Shown here: one piece after another, positions 22,861-34,147 of the stretch
Layout of the letters: the number at the start of each line of letters is the position of its first letter
How positions within the stretch are numbered: position 1 is the stretch's first letter
Assembly: GCA_037447655.1 (NCBI GenBank)
Contig: JBBHKE010001729.1
Coordinates: 62,001-126,000 of the forward strand
Direction of reading: 5' to 3'
Source of the DNA: Zygnema cylindricum
Taxonomy: Eukaryota > Streptophyta > Zygnematophyceae > Zygnematales > Zygnemataceae
Length of the DNA stretch: 64,000 bases
The notes under the pieces: generated by a model
The model's input: the letters and a program-made list of their open reading frames with translations, nothing else
Database searches by the model: none
Told to the model about the DNA's origin: nothing
Program-made: the position numbers and the translations under genes

Positions 22861-23296
22861 TTTGCTTTTCGGTTGTCCCTTGGTCTAAAACCCTAAAACA
22901 TGTGAAATTAACCCACTTTGCAAAACGAAATGACTAAACGACAAAAACATAACATTTGTTTTTTCCGCAGTGTATCAACTACATTTAGTGTGCCGCCATT
23001 TCTATGTGTGGCTTACAACTGTCTAAAATTTTGGATGGTCTCGATATCATTTGTCCGTTTTTGACAAACCAAAGATGTATAAAACTATAAAGTAATGTTC
23101 CACAACTTGCAATTTTTTTGTCTTTTCTTAGTATCTCTCGAAATGTTGGAGTTTAGCGCGATTTCCGGCGTCACATGTGTTGTCACATGACGTCACAACA
23201 AAATCTAATGCAACGCATTCGAACTGATTTTAGTTTCACCAAATTCGGGCAATAAAATACATAAATCAGAGTGATGTCAACTCTGTCTATATACTA
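22861..23296. other. large-repeat arm A segment
   Basis: About 22960-23296 aligns inverted with 40930-41240 of arm B (GGAGTTTAGCGCGATTTCCG block). No gene seen. Confidence 0.5.
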
Positions 23297-23515
23297 CAAC
23301 CGCGGATGGCTATTAGCGTCAAGGTTTTTTTTGCCACTTAAAACATATTTTCTCCGTACACACCTGTCGGATTGTGGATATGGCGGTTGCGATTGAAATG
23401 TACCATTCTCAGCTTCCGATTGGCGGTCTCAATTTAAAAATCGGACAAGTATGTACGAAGAAAAGATATTTTAAGTGTCAAAAAAAGCCTTGACGCTAAT
23501 AACGATTCGCGATTG
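23297..23515. mobile_element. short palindromic TA-MITE, family C2 (219 bp)
   Basis: TA-CAACCGCGGATGGC … GACGCTAATAACGATTCG-type ends. The halves are long imperfect inverted repeats around CCGATTGGCGG. Arm B at about 40918-40945 is the empty site. Confidence 0.75.
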
Positions 23516-24281
23516 TAACTATTTTGACGTTCTAAGCCTTGATACTATTTAGTGCTGATATTAACAATTCGTTAGAGGACCGATGGGTATAAGCCTATAA
23601 CTTAAGATCCTTTGGATGTGCAGAGTTTATATAGTGTGACCATGAGTTAATATTTTAGCGTGAATACTATTTGTAGTGGTAGTTGTACGGACGAAGAAAC
23701 ATTTCCCTTTTACTTTTTTCGATACTCAAGAAGATAGGTTGATATTCAAACATCCCCTCTTGGCCCTGTTGTTTCCACCAGGTCAAAATCTGGTACACAA
23801 ACGACAAAAGACCGTCAGAAAGGACAAAAGATTGTACCTTTTAAGCTTTAGCTCTCGCATCACAAATTCTATTGACATTCCGCGTAGGTGACTGACATGA
23901 ACCATACTATATGTCGTACTCGACTCAAAGGACTAAACGACAAAAAGACAACTTGTCAAAAAATTATTCCAGTGTCTAATCAGAAACAGCCATCGGGCAA
24001 TTATGTTTTGTTGCGTAGCAGGGTAAGTACAGTGGTCACAAAACCCCAAATTTTCATAATTATGAGAGACATTCATTAAACCCGGTCCATCCATCACACG
24101 TGCCAAACAAAGACAATCTTTTACGAGAATCGCCTCGCACATGCGAAAAACGACAAATCTTAATTTCCAGTATTTTTTGTAGTGTAGTCAAACCTCTCCA
24201 AGAACGACACAAAACCAAAAAATCATCTTTTTCGATAGTCCATCCGTAAATTGTACCTTTATACCATTTTGTTCCTTTTCC
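23516..24281. other. large-repeat arm A segment, no gene
   Basis: Aligns inverted with about 40917-40150. The small open frames here are not supported by the homologous copy. Confidence 0.45.
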
Positions 24282-24325
24282 CTCCCTCCCTCCCTCCTTC
24301 CCTCCACCCCCCCTCCCTTCTTAGG
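24282..24325. repeat. CCCT-rich low complexity
   Basis: Run of CCCTCCCTCC units between the end of arm A and the copia-2 region. Confidence 0.8.
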
Positions 24326-24959
24326 ATCTTAAGCAAAAGACGTTCACTGACATAAATTCACAAATCTTAAATCACTACACAGCGGAAGCTCATAAAAGAT
24401 AAGAGGAAAATTCACCCAAAAATATTTTTAAGTGTTATTGGCCGAAGCCTCTTTACATCATCTCTCTCTTCTCTTCTCTCTCTCCTCTCTCTTCTTTTAA
24501 TAATCTCTTACTCCAAGATTAATTATCTAAGATAGATTGATTAATACTACTCTACACCGTACACTGCTGCCTATATGCTCGCTACTCTGCACTAACAGAC
24601 AACAAGGTAAGACAAGCAAGACTTAGCATAGCGACGAACTCTGTCCCTAGCTAACTGTCGCACACTGCAGTGAATCTCCACTAAAGAAGGTGCACGCGCT
24701 TTCTTCATTCGAATCGACTAACTCCAAAAGTTGACTTTAAGACGTGTCGCTTCACAAACACACTTACACTCGAAATGAAATTGCTGCGCACAAAAACAAA
24801 ATCACGCGAAACGAAATAGTATATTTCGTTCACGGATAAAAAAAGTACCGCCATGAAACGACGTCGTACATTTTGTATGATGACGTGACACTTCACGTCC
24901 AACAAATAAATGTTGGTATGACGCTTCGCGAAATGTCGCGAAAGGACAATATCCAAACA
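24326..24959 (-). other. possible 3' LTR region of copia-2, left edge not found
   Basis: Lies just beyond the copia-2 RNase H end. Minus strand shows a purine tract AAGAGGGGAA (about 24961-24970) followed by TGTTTGGATATTG at 24959, the layout expected of PPT plus LTR start. The matching 5' LTR was not found upstream of gag, so this is tentative. Contains a CT microsatellite (about 24466-24495). Confidence 0.35.
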
Positions 24960-24974
24960 ATTCCCCTCTTATTG

Positions 24975-25489
24975 TCGGAATCGCCAAAACTCCTCAACAT
25001 AATCCAAGTTTCGGTCGCCCCCTCTCAAATACATCATGCGTGGCAGCTTTCGTCAGCAAATATGCCGCCTCCTCTTTTGTCGGTACGTACGAAAATACAA
25101 TCTTGTTCGCCGTAACCAAATCACTTACAAAATGCCATTAAATCCTGATGTGTTTCATCTTCTTGCAAAACACACAATTTTTCGCCAAAGCCATCGCGCT
25201 CATGTTGTCAGAATAAATCGTCATACAACCAATAGGACGCTTAACTTGCGTAGCACTTCAATCCCAAAAAAAAAAATAGCGTACCCTCTCCAAGATCTGT
25301 TACTTTGAAATGTAATCCAAAATAACGTTTCAACTCATTAATGCGCTCCAACTTGTCGCATGCCATCAAGAAATCAGCCACATAAACAGAAAAGATGATT
25401 TGGTCAACTCCTTCACCTTTCACGTAAAATCCAGAACCAGACCTAGTCCGTACAAATCCGAATTTCAACAGTACTTGATGAAGTCTCAA
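24975..25489 (-). pseudogene. copia-2 RT C-terminal part and RNase H
   Basis: 25489-25241 holds the second half of RVT_2, ending 'FKVTDLGEGTLFFFLGL'. The RT active-site box reads YVAD (25373-25384) instead of YVDD, so a metal-binding Asp is lost. Further left, 'SDNMSAMALAKN' and 'SYVPTKEEAAYLLTKA' are recognisable RNase H motifs, separated by a stop. They would have degraded the RNA strand during cDNA synthesis. Confidence 0.8.
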
Positions 25490-25531
25490 ATACCACGTGC
25501 GCGGCGCTTGTTTTAAACCATATAATGACTT

Positions 25532-25894
25532 TCACAAACGCCATACATTTCTTTCCTGCAAAGGAGACACGCCTTCGTGTACCTTCATGTATACCTCTTC
25601 CTCCAACTCACTATTTAAAAACGTCCTTTCCACGTCCATTTGATGGACGTGCTTCTTTCCCATCGCTGCAAGTGCAATAATAATCCGTAATGAGTCGAAC
25701 TTCACCACGGGAGGGTAAGTCTCCTTAAAATCGATTCCCTCACGTTGTTTGAATCCCTTACAAACAAGCCTCGCCTTGTACTTAATAATTTCACCCAAAG
25801 CACCAGTCTTGGTCTTAAATACCCACTTTGCATTTATCGCCTTTTTCCCCTCCGATAATTTTACTTCCTCAAAAGTTTGATTATCAACCACCAA
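25532..25894 (-). pseudogene. copia-2 RT N-terminal part (RVT_2)
   Basis: Strong RVT_2 signature: 'INAKWVFKTKTGALGEI', 'YKARLVCKGFKQREGIDF', 'ETYPPVVKFDSLRIIIALAA' and 'HQMDVERTFLN…EEVYM'. Expected order and spacing for copia RT. It continues after a stop and a short gap into 25489. Confidence 0.9.
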
Positions 25895-25900
25895 CTTAAA

Positions 25901-26242
25901 TTATTTCTCCCACGCCAGTTTCCACTTACTCCCCCAATCGGTCGACCTCCTATCCTCGACATAAGATTGAGGGTCGCGGGTCATATTTTTCGTAAGTGAT
26001 TGCTGATAAAAATCCAAATTTTCCTTAAATTTCCCAATGGAATTCATGGCAGATTTGAGATCCTCATGAAAATCCACATTCCGAGATTCCTCCACGGTGT
26101 GACGAGCTGGATCATACACTCGGTACAAATTTCCGTTCGCACTATAACTAATGAAAATTCGCGGCCAACTCCTTGGTGCAAATTTCCCGTTCCTCTTAAT
26201 TGATTCCACATAAACCGTAGCATGACATCCCCAAATTCTCAA
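25901..26242 (-). pseudogene. copia-2 integrase-RT linker
   Basis: 'MRIWGCHATVYVES' corresponds to the conserved lr-FGc-a-v-y block after the copia integrase core, followed by 'RIFISYSANGNLYRVYDP' (the usual F-i-GYs … yRv-dp). The rest is linker of low conservation. Confidence 0.8.
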
Positions 26243-26293
26243 ATGGTGAACCGTGGGCTTTCTACCACCTCACAACTCCTCCGGATTTTTACT

Positions 26294-26914
26294 TCAAAAA
26301 ACCAAAGTGAGTCTTCGATTACAATTGTAATTTGCCGTAAGAATCGCATCTCCCCACAAAAATATCAATTGTCCGGAGCTATGAACCATCGCACGGACCA
26401 TTTCTTGTAAGGTACGCTCTCGCCCACTCCATTTGACTTCGGAGAATAAGGCGTCGTGAATTGATGCCTTATCCCCCACTCCTTATAATACCCCTCAAAA
26501 ACAACATACTCCCCTCCATTATCCGACAGAATGGACTTAAGCTTCTTATCAATTTGCCTTTCGGCCCATTACGTGCCATTCTTTAAATTTTTCCAATGCA
26601 TCTGATTTCTTTTTTAATAAATACACCCATGACTTTCAGGAGAAGTCATCGACAATCACCAAAGTAATCTTATTACTTCCAATTGTCTCGGGTTTAATAT
26701 ATCCACAAAGATTGATGTGAACAACCTCCAAAGGACTTTGAGCTCGATGCTTGATGTCTTTATTCGGATGGGATTTCCGAATTTGACGTCCTTGACTACA
26801 TCCTCCACATCCGTTCCCTTTCTCACTGGATGTGAGGTCCAAACCCCTCACCGAAGAATGACGAATCATCTTCTCAAACTTACCTCGAATGTGTGACACA
26901 TCCGTTGATGCCAT
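26294..26914 (-). pseudogene. copia-2 integrase core
   Basis: 26914-26636 carries CGGCSQGRQIRKSH (second half of the HHCC finger) and 'PLEVVHINLCGYIKPETIG' ending in VIVDDFS. The first catalytic Asp in the usual H-[ST]-D-l-cG context is Asn here. 26479-26294 carries the later 'GRERTLQEMVRAMVHSS' and FWGDAI-like helix. Frameshifts separate the two. Confidence 0.85.
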
Positions 26915-27180
26915 AAGGTAAGATCACCTTTCAACTCCGAAATTTGATGTGAGATTCCCTCGATGGGAACTTTAGTTTTCGGCCTCCTCCATAAGAGCCG
27001 ACTATGATTCGCATCCGTTACAACCCCTTCTCCAATTAAATTCCCCTTCTCATTCCAAATCTCAATAGATTGATCACCTCTTGTAAGTAAGCTTCCACCA
27101 ATCCGTTGGATTTGTAGAACACTTAACAAATTGACCGTTCCGTCCGGAATATAAAGTGTATTTTGAGGACGATACTCCGT
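26866..27180 (-). pseudogene. copia-2 GAG-pre-integrase domain
   Basis: Same frame as the protease after an in-frame TAA. It contains 'LWHQRMCHT', the hallmark (LWH-R-GH) of the pre-integrase domain preceding the copia zinc finger. Confidence 0.8.
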
Positions 27181-28389
27181 TTATTTCTCTTTCCCATCAT
27201 TATCCCATGAAAGGAGATAAAACCGAACCGTGCCAACCGTACCAACCGAAATGACATGGCCGCTTACAACCGTAATAAACTTTGGAACCTTAAGTTCCCT
27301 CATGTCATCAAACAAGGTGGCATCCATGCAAACATAGTGAGATGCCCCCGTATCAATAATCCACTCTTTCTCCAAATTTCCTCCACTACTTAACGAGTCA
27401 AGGGTAAGGTTAAGAACCGGAAACTCATCACCAGTTTCATCACCATAGTCGAAGTAATTTGCATTACCATAACCACGGCCGCCGCCGCGGCCACCTTCTC
27501 GGCCGCCACCTCGGCCGCCTCTATCTCCTCCTCTACCTCCTCTTCCACCTCCGAAGACTCCACACTTCGTATAACATTGAGGGCTCGTATGCCCCCACTT
27601 ACCGCAAAAATGACATTGCTTGTCCTTATCCAGACAAGAGGAAGACAAATGTCCAAGCCAGTTTCATCGCTAGCATGTCATATTGGAAAGATCCGAAGGG
27701 ACCTTCAGTGGACAACCTTGCTCATTCTTGTTGCCTCGGCCGCCACCACCACCTCTCGAGCCACCTCCTTTACCACCCCCTCTTCCACCAGCATAATTAA
27801 GATCCGGGGTTTCGGAAGTAGTAGAGTTAAGAACTCCTCCTCCACTTGAAGAAGTCGTTGGAGTTCCCTCCGACATTTTGATAAAATTGACGATGAATCC
27901 GAAGGTGTTATCCGCCTTCGCTCGTAAAATAGCTTTTAGATGTGAAAGCTTCTCCGGTAAAGCATTAAGAAAAACGCTTAACTTATCCGCATCCAAGATA
28001 ACTCGGCCATTGTTGATTAATTGCTCGAGTATAATATTGAAGCGCTTCACGGCATCGTCCATCAATTCATTTGACTTGATTTTAATATTCATAAAGTCTG
28101 TATAAACATATTGACCCTTGTTCTCAACGCCTTTCTCATATTGCTCCTCAAGTGCTTGCCAACACTCATGGGCCTTGCCGTGAGCGAGGAAATGATCAAG
28201 CACGTAAGAAGTGCAATTTTTCATCAAACTGGTCGTTGCCGCAATATCTTTTAACCTCCATTGGGCACGCGCCTTGCTCTCAATTGGCATTTTCTCCTCC
28301 CCATTGACAATCCTCCAAAGCTTCTTAAGAATTAGTTGGCCTGAAATGAACTTCTTCCAAACGGCGTAATTGGTGCCATTAAAGGCCAC
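27181..28389 (-). pseudogene. copia-2 gag-protease
   Basis: One frame from 28389 to 27181 apart from TAG and TGA just after the linker (near 27660-27672). Gag has the UBN2 pattern ('NYAVWKKFISGQLILKKLW', 'LNALPEKLSHLKAIL'). A Gly/Arg-rich linker leads to zinc knuckle CHFCGKWGHTSPQC (27574-27615), a second RGG-like region, then protease motif WIIDTGASHYVC with an intact DTGA (about 27337-27354). RGG repeats are expected to bind RNA. The first methionine of Gag is not visible. Confidence 0.85.
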
Positions 28390-28665
28390 GGACTAATTCT
28401 GAAATTGTAATGATTAATTATTTGGGGTATGGTTACACGAGGAGGTCTCTGTAATAGTACGGACAGCAAAATTTATGTATTACAGAGGCCTCGGGTACAT
28501 CGCGTATCTTTTGTCAAAAAGTTTTACATACGTGTTCTGATATGAGTGGTTCCACGTAAGCTAACTACCAAATCTCAAAAATCATCGAATATCTGGAAAC
28601 CGACCTTTTTCGTCTGGAAAATCGTACCTGCGTATGACGTACGTGTACTTCACAAGTGTACCTCG
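28390..28665. other. unassigned, with a short hairpin
   Basis: No coding signal. GAGGTCTCTGTAATA (about 28442-28456) and TATTACAGAGGCCTC (about 28479-28493) form a stem with one mismatch and a 22-nt loop. Confidence 0.5.
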
Positions 28666-28838
28666 CATAGTTGTCCCGTGCGCATAATACGCACGAAACG
28701 AAGGAGCGAATACTACGCACGATACGCATTTAACGATGAAAAAAATGTTATTAAATGCGTACCTGACTTTGTATCCGTACATTTTCGTACATTTGTCCGA
28801 AGTCACGAGACTTTGAAAACCTGTGGGATTTTTTTTTT
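28666..28838 (+). mobile_element. hAT-type family I, left-end fragment
   Basis: Starts CATAGTTGTCCCGTGCG and matches the left part of 42948 onward (ACGCACGAAACGAA block). No right end. Confidence 0.6.
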
Positions 28839-28842
28839 TTAG

Positions 28843-28984
28843 CTTTGATATATCGACGATACGATATATCGGCGATATATCGCGATAATTTGAAATTCGA
28901 TATATCGAAGCGATATATTGATTATCGCGTACCTGAAATTCGATATATATCGAATATCGGCAAACGGTCCTCGATACCCAACAC
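28843..28984. mobile_element. hAT-type family J fragment
   Basis: CGATATATCG-rich sequence ending CGATACCCAACACCA, the terminus of 21311-22134 in opposite orientation. Confidence 0.7.
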
Positions 28985-29629
28985 CAAATTACAGTGACTG
29001 TTTTGGTTGCGGACAGTCACGTCATTTTGTCAAAAAACGTACGTTTGAAGTACACACAGGTACAAATAAAGCACCGTTGAGTACAAATTTGACGGTCAAT
29101 CGGTTGAACAACTTTGACTTTGAAAATATTTTTCAACCGCTTAAAATTATGTCGCGCTTGCGAACGGCGACCGTCATAATAAATTTAGCAATTCACACGG
29201 TCGGCGAACGTTTACGGTAACAAAACTGCGGCAACCACATGTAAATAAAGTGTTGCAGACAGTCACTTTTTGTCCTTATGTGAGCTCCACGGTGAGAGAA
29301 CTTAGCCGCAAAATTGAAATTTAATTGTGTAATCGTTACATTGAACTTAGACGCATAGTGAAACGAAACAATTTTAAACTGAAGTACTATAAGTTTCGTA
29401 CAGAAATATTATTACGCACGAAACGAAATAAACTGTTATAATAAAACGAACCATATCATTTGAAATTAAATGAAAAAAATGCGCGTCGTCACGCGCGACG
29501 AAATTGAGCCACACTATATGCAAATCAACAGTCTTACATCGACAACGAAATGTTAGGATATTGGGCGAATCGGCGTCGACCGAAATCGCGCCGTCAAATG
29601 TTTTGTTCGGTTCGCATCAGACCCTCAGT

Positions 29630-30259
29630 CAGAGGTCGCAAAAGTCAAAAAAAATCAATCCCGAAACCGACCTTTTTTTTTTTCAAAATCTGAGTAACTG
29701 ACGCCCGACCGAGTTTTGTCACGCTCCAAAATTGTTAAACGTTAACCGACCGTCGTTTACGAAAAAAAAAATTAACCGAATCTTGATTTTTCGCGATTAA
29801 CCGTGCCCGACTGTAACCGAAAAAGTACAAAATTAATCAATGTACGACGGAATAAGCCAATAATTACGATTTGTCGCGTTCCCTTATATTTGCGAAATGA
29901 ATAGTGTTACTACCGTGTCAGATTTGCGACGCTTTGTCGCGTTCCCTTTGATTTGGGAAATAAATAGCTTATTACAGTACCGTGTCAGATTTGCGACGCT
30001 AATCATGATATCACGTACTTCCACGATGCCCAAAGAGTACAAAGTACGAGAATGTTGGATTATAGGGACAGTACAAAAATTTCTTTTTTTTTTGGTTTTT
30101 TGGTTGACCGACCGTAACCGACCGTTTTTTTTTCCTTGGTGAATCAACCGACCTTAACCGCTCGACCCCCAAAATTTGGCAACCGAATCCGTTCCGGATC
30201 CGGCGCGGGCGGTCGGTTAACGGTCGGTCACGGTTTCGGTTGACCGTTTGCGACCTCTG
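29630..30259 (-). mobile_element. hAT-type non-autonomous element D, complete (630 bp)
   Basis: TIRs CAGAGGTCGCAAA and TTTGCGACCTCTG, with a perfect 8-bp duplication CCCTCAGT (29622-29629, 30260-30267). Both subterminal regions are packed with ACCGACCG/CGGTCGGT, likely transposase-binding repeats. Best reference copy of family D. Confidence 0.9.
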
Positions 30260-30541
30260 CCCTCAGTTATGTGTTGTTTCATTCAATACTGTAATTCTGT
30301 GTCGGTTCGGTTTGGTGCGAGCGCCGAGCGGTTTTCATTTGTACGAATCGCACGCTTGTCGATTTCGAAGAAATGTTGGTTTGCGAAGCGTGACGCGATT
30401 TTTTCGTCCGCGAAAATATTTTATGTGTACGACGAACCGGCAATATTTCCGTACAAAACTTCAGTTTCAAGAGGTTTCGTTTCACTTTGCCTCTAAGTTC
30501 AATGTAATGCTTAGACGATTAAATTTCATTTTTGCGGCTAA

Positions 30542-31280
30542 GGGTGGCGTTCCATTAGGCGAAAAGTGGCGTAGTTTACAAAAATCCGCGACCCTCCGTA
30601 CCAAATCGTACCGCCTATTTTGTTTTTATACGAAAAACAACATTACAGAGAATCTTGCCGATGCTCTGCAAAGGTCTTGGAGGTAATACCGACCGTCGGA
30701 TGTTCATCTGCGAGGAGTTCGCTTCATTTTTTTCTGTTACCGTCAACTCACCTCGAGGAGGTGGGTTGGCAGATACAGAAGAAAAAAAGTTCGTGGCACG
30801 CTGGACGATTAACCTACGTGTCATGATGGAAAACCAACGAAAAATCTTAAGATTTGCACATGACACGCGCTTTCCAAAATACAACCGAAGATAAAAACGA
30901 AATTTCGTAACATTCCTTTGTCACGCTATTTTCGGTAACTTTTGTTCGTCACACTATTTCTCTCAAAGGACTTTCGTTATGTTCAAAAACAGAATGCCTA
31001 AAAAATGAGTTGGCGTACAGACCGACGTTTGCAAAAAGTATAAAAGTTCTGTCGTATGATTACTTCGTACGCAGGTACATGGTACGAAAGTGAAGATTTG
31101 AACCTAAGTTTGTCGATGCTAAAAATCTAAAAGATATTCAATATCGGATCGTAGTTTGCGTGGCGCCGGTCATTTTAGAACACGTGGCTTACAGACTCTA
31201 CGTGATGGAACATTGACTCAATCGACCCGGTCTGTAGAGTTTGCCGTACAATTACAGAAACGTATGATGGAACTTCACCC
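30542..31280. mobile_element. Harbinger-like element P2 (739 bp)
   Basis: TIRs GGGTGGCGTTCCATTA and ATGATGGAACTTCACCC with TAA on both sides (30539-30541, 31281-31283). Confidence 0.8.
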
Positions 31281-31670
31281 TAAGTGCTCTCACCGTGGAG
31301 CTCACATAATGACAAAAAGTGAATGTCTGCAACACTTTTTATTTACATGTGGTTGCCGCAGTTTTGTTACCGTAAACGTTCCCCGGCCGTGTGAATTGCT
31401 AAATTTATTCTGACGGTCGACGTTCGCAAGCGCGGCATAGTTTTAAGCGGTTGAAAAATATTTTCAAAGTCAAAGTTGTTCAACCGATTGACCGTCAAAT
31501 TTGTACTCAACGGTGCTTTATTTGTACCTGTGTGTACTTCAAACGTACGTTTTTTGACAAAATGACGTAAGTGACTGTCCGCAACCAAAACAGTCACTGT
31601 CATTATCAATTCCCATAAATAAAATACTAGAAAATATACAATAAAATAGGTAAGGGCAAGGAATTTAAGC

Positions 31671-32438
31671 ATAGTTGTTCATAGCGATTAGTGCGAGCGA
31701 TTCAATCGCGACGAATTATAGGTAGCGAACGCATTGAACCTTTTGAACAAATCGTTAAAAATCGTTAATGAATTTTCACCCGTACTATTCCGTACATGTA
31801 AAACATTTTTTTTTTTACATATAGCGTAGTTTGTAAGTTTCCCGTAGCGTCAAAGCATTATAAATATTTAAATATGTTTCGCACTCGCACCGACATTTCT
31901 TCATTGACTTGCTACGGTCACCTTAATAGTAAGCGACGTCAATGTGTCGTAAAGACAGGTTCAAATCTCGGCAAACGCAATTTGACAAAGTCCGTCTGTC
32001 TGATACTGTCGACAGACGTCCAATGGCCGCCTTCGCTCTCTATCTTTTCAACATTCTATGGCGGCTTCTTTCAAAAAACAATGAAGAAGACGTTCGTACA
32101 GTTTTCAAACTTAACGCGCGAAAATAGTGTGACATTTCAAACGTCTCCTTTCGAAAATGTCCATACATTTTCGATAAATTACGTACATGTTCCGTGAAAT
32201 TTCTGTTCAGTTCACTGGACAGAAAGTACCAATAACTGCGACGTATGTTTTCCTCAAATTCCGTACATTTCCGTAACAAACTGTACATTTTACTGAAATA
32301 CTGTACTCTTCCCGTAAATTGTCCGTTCAGTTTACCGGACAGAAAGTACATCGCATTTTTTTGCGATTTTTTCAAAAGTCACGAATTATACGTTTCAATC
32401 GGAAAAAAGGAAAAAATCGCACGATTTGAACAACTATG
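31671..32438. mobile_element. hAT-type non-autonomous element I (768 bp)
   Basis: TIRs CATAGTTGTTCA and TTTGAACAACTATG; flanks AATTTAAG and AAATTAAG are an 8-bp duplication with one mismatch. Interior rich in TTCCGTACA motifs. Confidence 0.85.
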
Positions 32439-33500
32439 AAATTAAGTCACACAAAACATTGATACATTTACTTGTGTAGCAGTATTGGATGAACCAATTT
32501 TAATGTAGTTTGATAGGAAATACAAGTGTTCAAGTATTTAATTATAGTTTCCTTTGGGGCTCACTAGAGCTTGTCTATGTGACACGGTTTTCTTATAAAG
32601 CTCTTTTTTTTCCATAAACCTATCACAGTTTTTTGTATTTTTTGTTTTTTGAACTATGTATTTTTTTTGTAACCAAATCAATTTGAAGGAATTATGGAGA
32701 AAAAACAAACAAAAGAAAACAAAGCAAAAAAGAAAAAAAAAATCGCGAGTATACGAATTTGTTTGTACTTTGTTGAATTTTATGCTTAATAAATTTATCC
32801 TTCTCATTTTTTAGTCTTAGAAAATTTATTAAATTTACAAATATTTATAAAAATACATATGGACAACAATCCAGCGCACGATGTATTTTCAAAATCCACA
32901 CTAATTATTGTGTTCTCGCCCTTTTCTTTCTTTTGTTTCACTGTCAATTTCATTTACTGGCGAAAAACCAAGAACAAAAAAAAAACAAAAAACAAAAAAA
33001 AAGAAAACAAACAAAAAGAAGCATTATACATATTACGCATACAAAAAACAAATTACCTTGTGAAATAAATACAAATTATAAAAAGGTCACAAGAGCGACA
33101 AAGAAAACAAAAAGAGAGAAAAAAAAAACTAAAACTATTCTCCTCAGAAATACCATTCTCCCATAAACCTTCCCTTCATCCCTTTTTACCTAACAAGTTT
33201 TTCGACTCGTTTTTCCATTTCCGTACTAAAATTTGGAGCTCAATAAATTACTTATCACTGAAAAACAAACCAAAAAAGGGCTTGTGGAAAAAAGGGAAAA
33301 GAAAATCATCGAAAAAAATTAAAAATAATACTAATGGAAAAGTAACAAATAAAAAAGAAACACCAATTGGGTTCCCTGCGAGAACTAAAATTCGAGCATT
33401 AGGACACCCAATGAGCGATGTTTTCGAATTAGTACAAAAGTTTCCTATATACCCCATTTATTGATTTTTGAGGGGAACCATAGGAATAGTACTACCTACA
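32439..33500. other. AT-rich intergenic region
   Basis: A/T-rich with many A runs; open frames are low-complexity Lys/Phe products. On the minus strand AATAAA at about 33458-33463 is a candidate polyadenylation signal for the MYB gene, about 690 bp beyond its stop. Confidence 0.5.
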
Positions 33501-34145
33501 CCTCTCTCCCTCTCTCCCTCTCTCTCACACACTCTCTCTCTCTCGCTCTCTCTCTCCCTCGCCCCAATCTATTCAAGTATGGTCTATGATGGGATCTCCC
33601 ATCTTCTTTTTCACCTTATTAACAAATTTTGACCGGGAAAAACGATCTTCTTTCTTTTCTCCCTCTCTCCTCCTTCTCCTCCTCCTCTCTCTCTCTCCCT
33701 CTCTCTCTCTCCCTCTCTCTCTCTCTCCTCTCTCCCTCCTCCACTCTTTCTTAAACCTCTCTCTGTGTCTCTCTCTCTCTCTTCCATTCTCGTTAGCTTC
33801 TTCAGTTTCTCTGTCACAAACAATCTGTCTCTCTATCTCTCTTTCAAGCTTATCTTTCGGAAGCCATTTTTTTTTCACAATACCAGGAATTATTAACATT
33901 CACTTTGCAAGATAATAATCTCGTCCACCTTCAATACTTCTTAACTCTCTTCTCTCCTCAAAATATTTCAACATTCCTCGCCGAACGGAAAACTCTCTAT
34001 TTACAGACTCCCTTTCTCCTTCTCTCTCTCCAGCCTCTCACTTCCCACTCTCTCCCTCTTCTGTCCTCTCTTGCTTTCTTCTCTCTCCCTCCTCCCTCCC
34101 TCCCTCTCCCTCTCTCCTCTCCCTCCTTCCCGCTCTCTTTCTCTC
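33501..34145. repeat. CT/CCT microsatellite cluster, 3' side of MYB gene
   Basis: (CT)n and CCCT arrays at about 33501-33565, 33660-33850 and 34010-34147. These give GA-rich sequence on the MYB mRNA strand, probably its 3' UTR and flank. Open frames on either strand here are repeat artefacts. Confidence 0.85.
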
Positions 34146-34147
34146 CC

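Larger units (their letters stand above)
14110..24290. repeat. large dispersed repeat, arm A (interrupted by nested elements)
   Basis: Host segments 14110-14325, 16327-16507, 17311-17708, 20740-21200 and 22890-24290 align in order, but inverted, with 44470-40140. Shared landmarks include GTCAGCTAAAATTTGTC (14291), GAGCGATGACGGCT, TGACGTGGCATAAGG (17318), TAGGGCATG (20782) and GAGAATCGCC (about 24125). Everything between these segments is later transposon insertion. The original repeat is about 3-4 kb; its nature (large DNA element or segmental duplication) is unknown and no coding region was recognised. Confidence 0.7.
24960..28389 (-). mobile_element. Ty1/copia element copia-2, internal region (defective)
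   Basis: Minus-strand gag-protease-integrase-RT-RNaseH remnants in the canonical copia order with no large rearrangement, but with stops, frameshifts and mutated catalytic residues. Gag lacks its first residues, and no 5' LTR or Met-type primer site is visible above 28389, so the 5' end is truncated or replaced. It belongs to a different lineage from C1: the gag linker is Gly/Arg-rich. Confidence 0.85.
28985..31614. mobile_element. long-TIR (Mutator-like) element K, copy 1, with two nested elements
   Basis: Arms of about 285 bp at 28989-29272 and 31317-31604 are inverted copies (e.g. CAGTGACTGTTTTGGTTGCG and its complement). The right terminus ATCAATTCCC matches the intact copy at 48712-49982; the left terminus is eroded. 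A hAT D (29630-30259) and a P2 (30542-31280) are nested inside, leaving about 1.25 kb of original element. No transposase seen. Class assignment rests on TIR length and the 8-bp duplication of the second copy. Confidence 0.65.

Noticed and set aside
24326-24959. Definite copia-2 3' LTR
   Set aside because: A purine tract and TG are suggestive, but no matching 5' LTR or left edge was found, so only a tentative entry was made.
30240-30686. 148-codon plus-strand frame
   Set aside because: Spans the ends of a hAT and a Harbinger-like element, so it is a chance open frame.
33573-33915. Arg/Glu-rich and Ser/Leu-rich frames on both strands
   Set aside because: CT/GA repeat artefacts.
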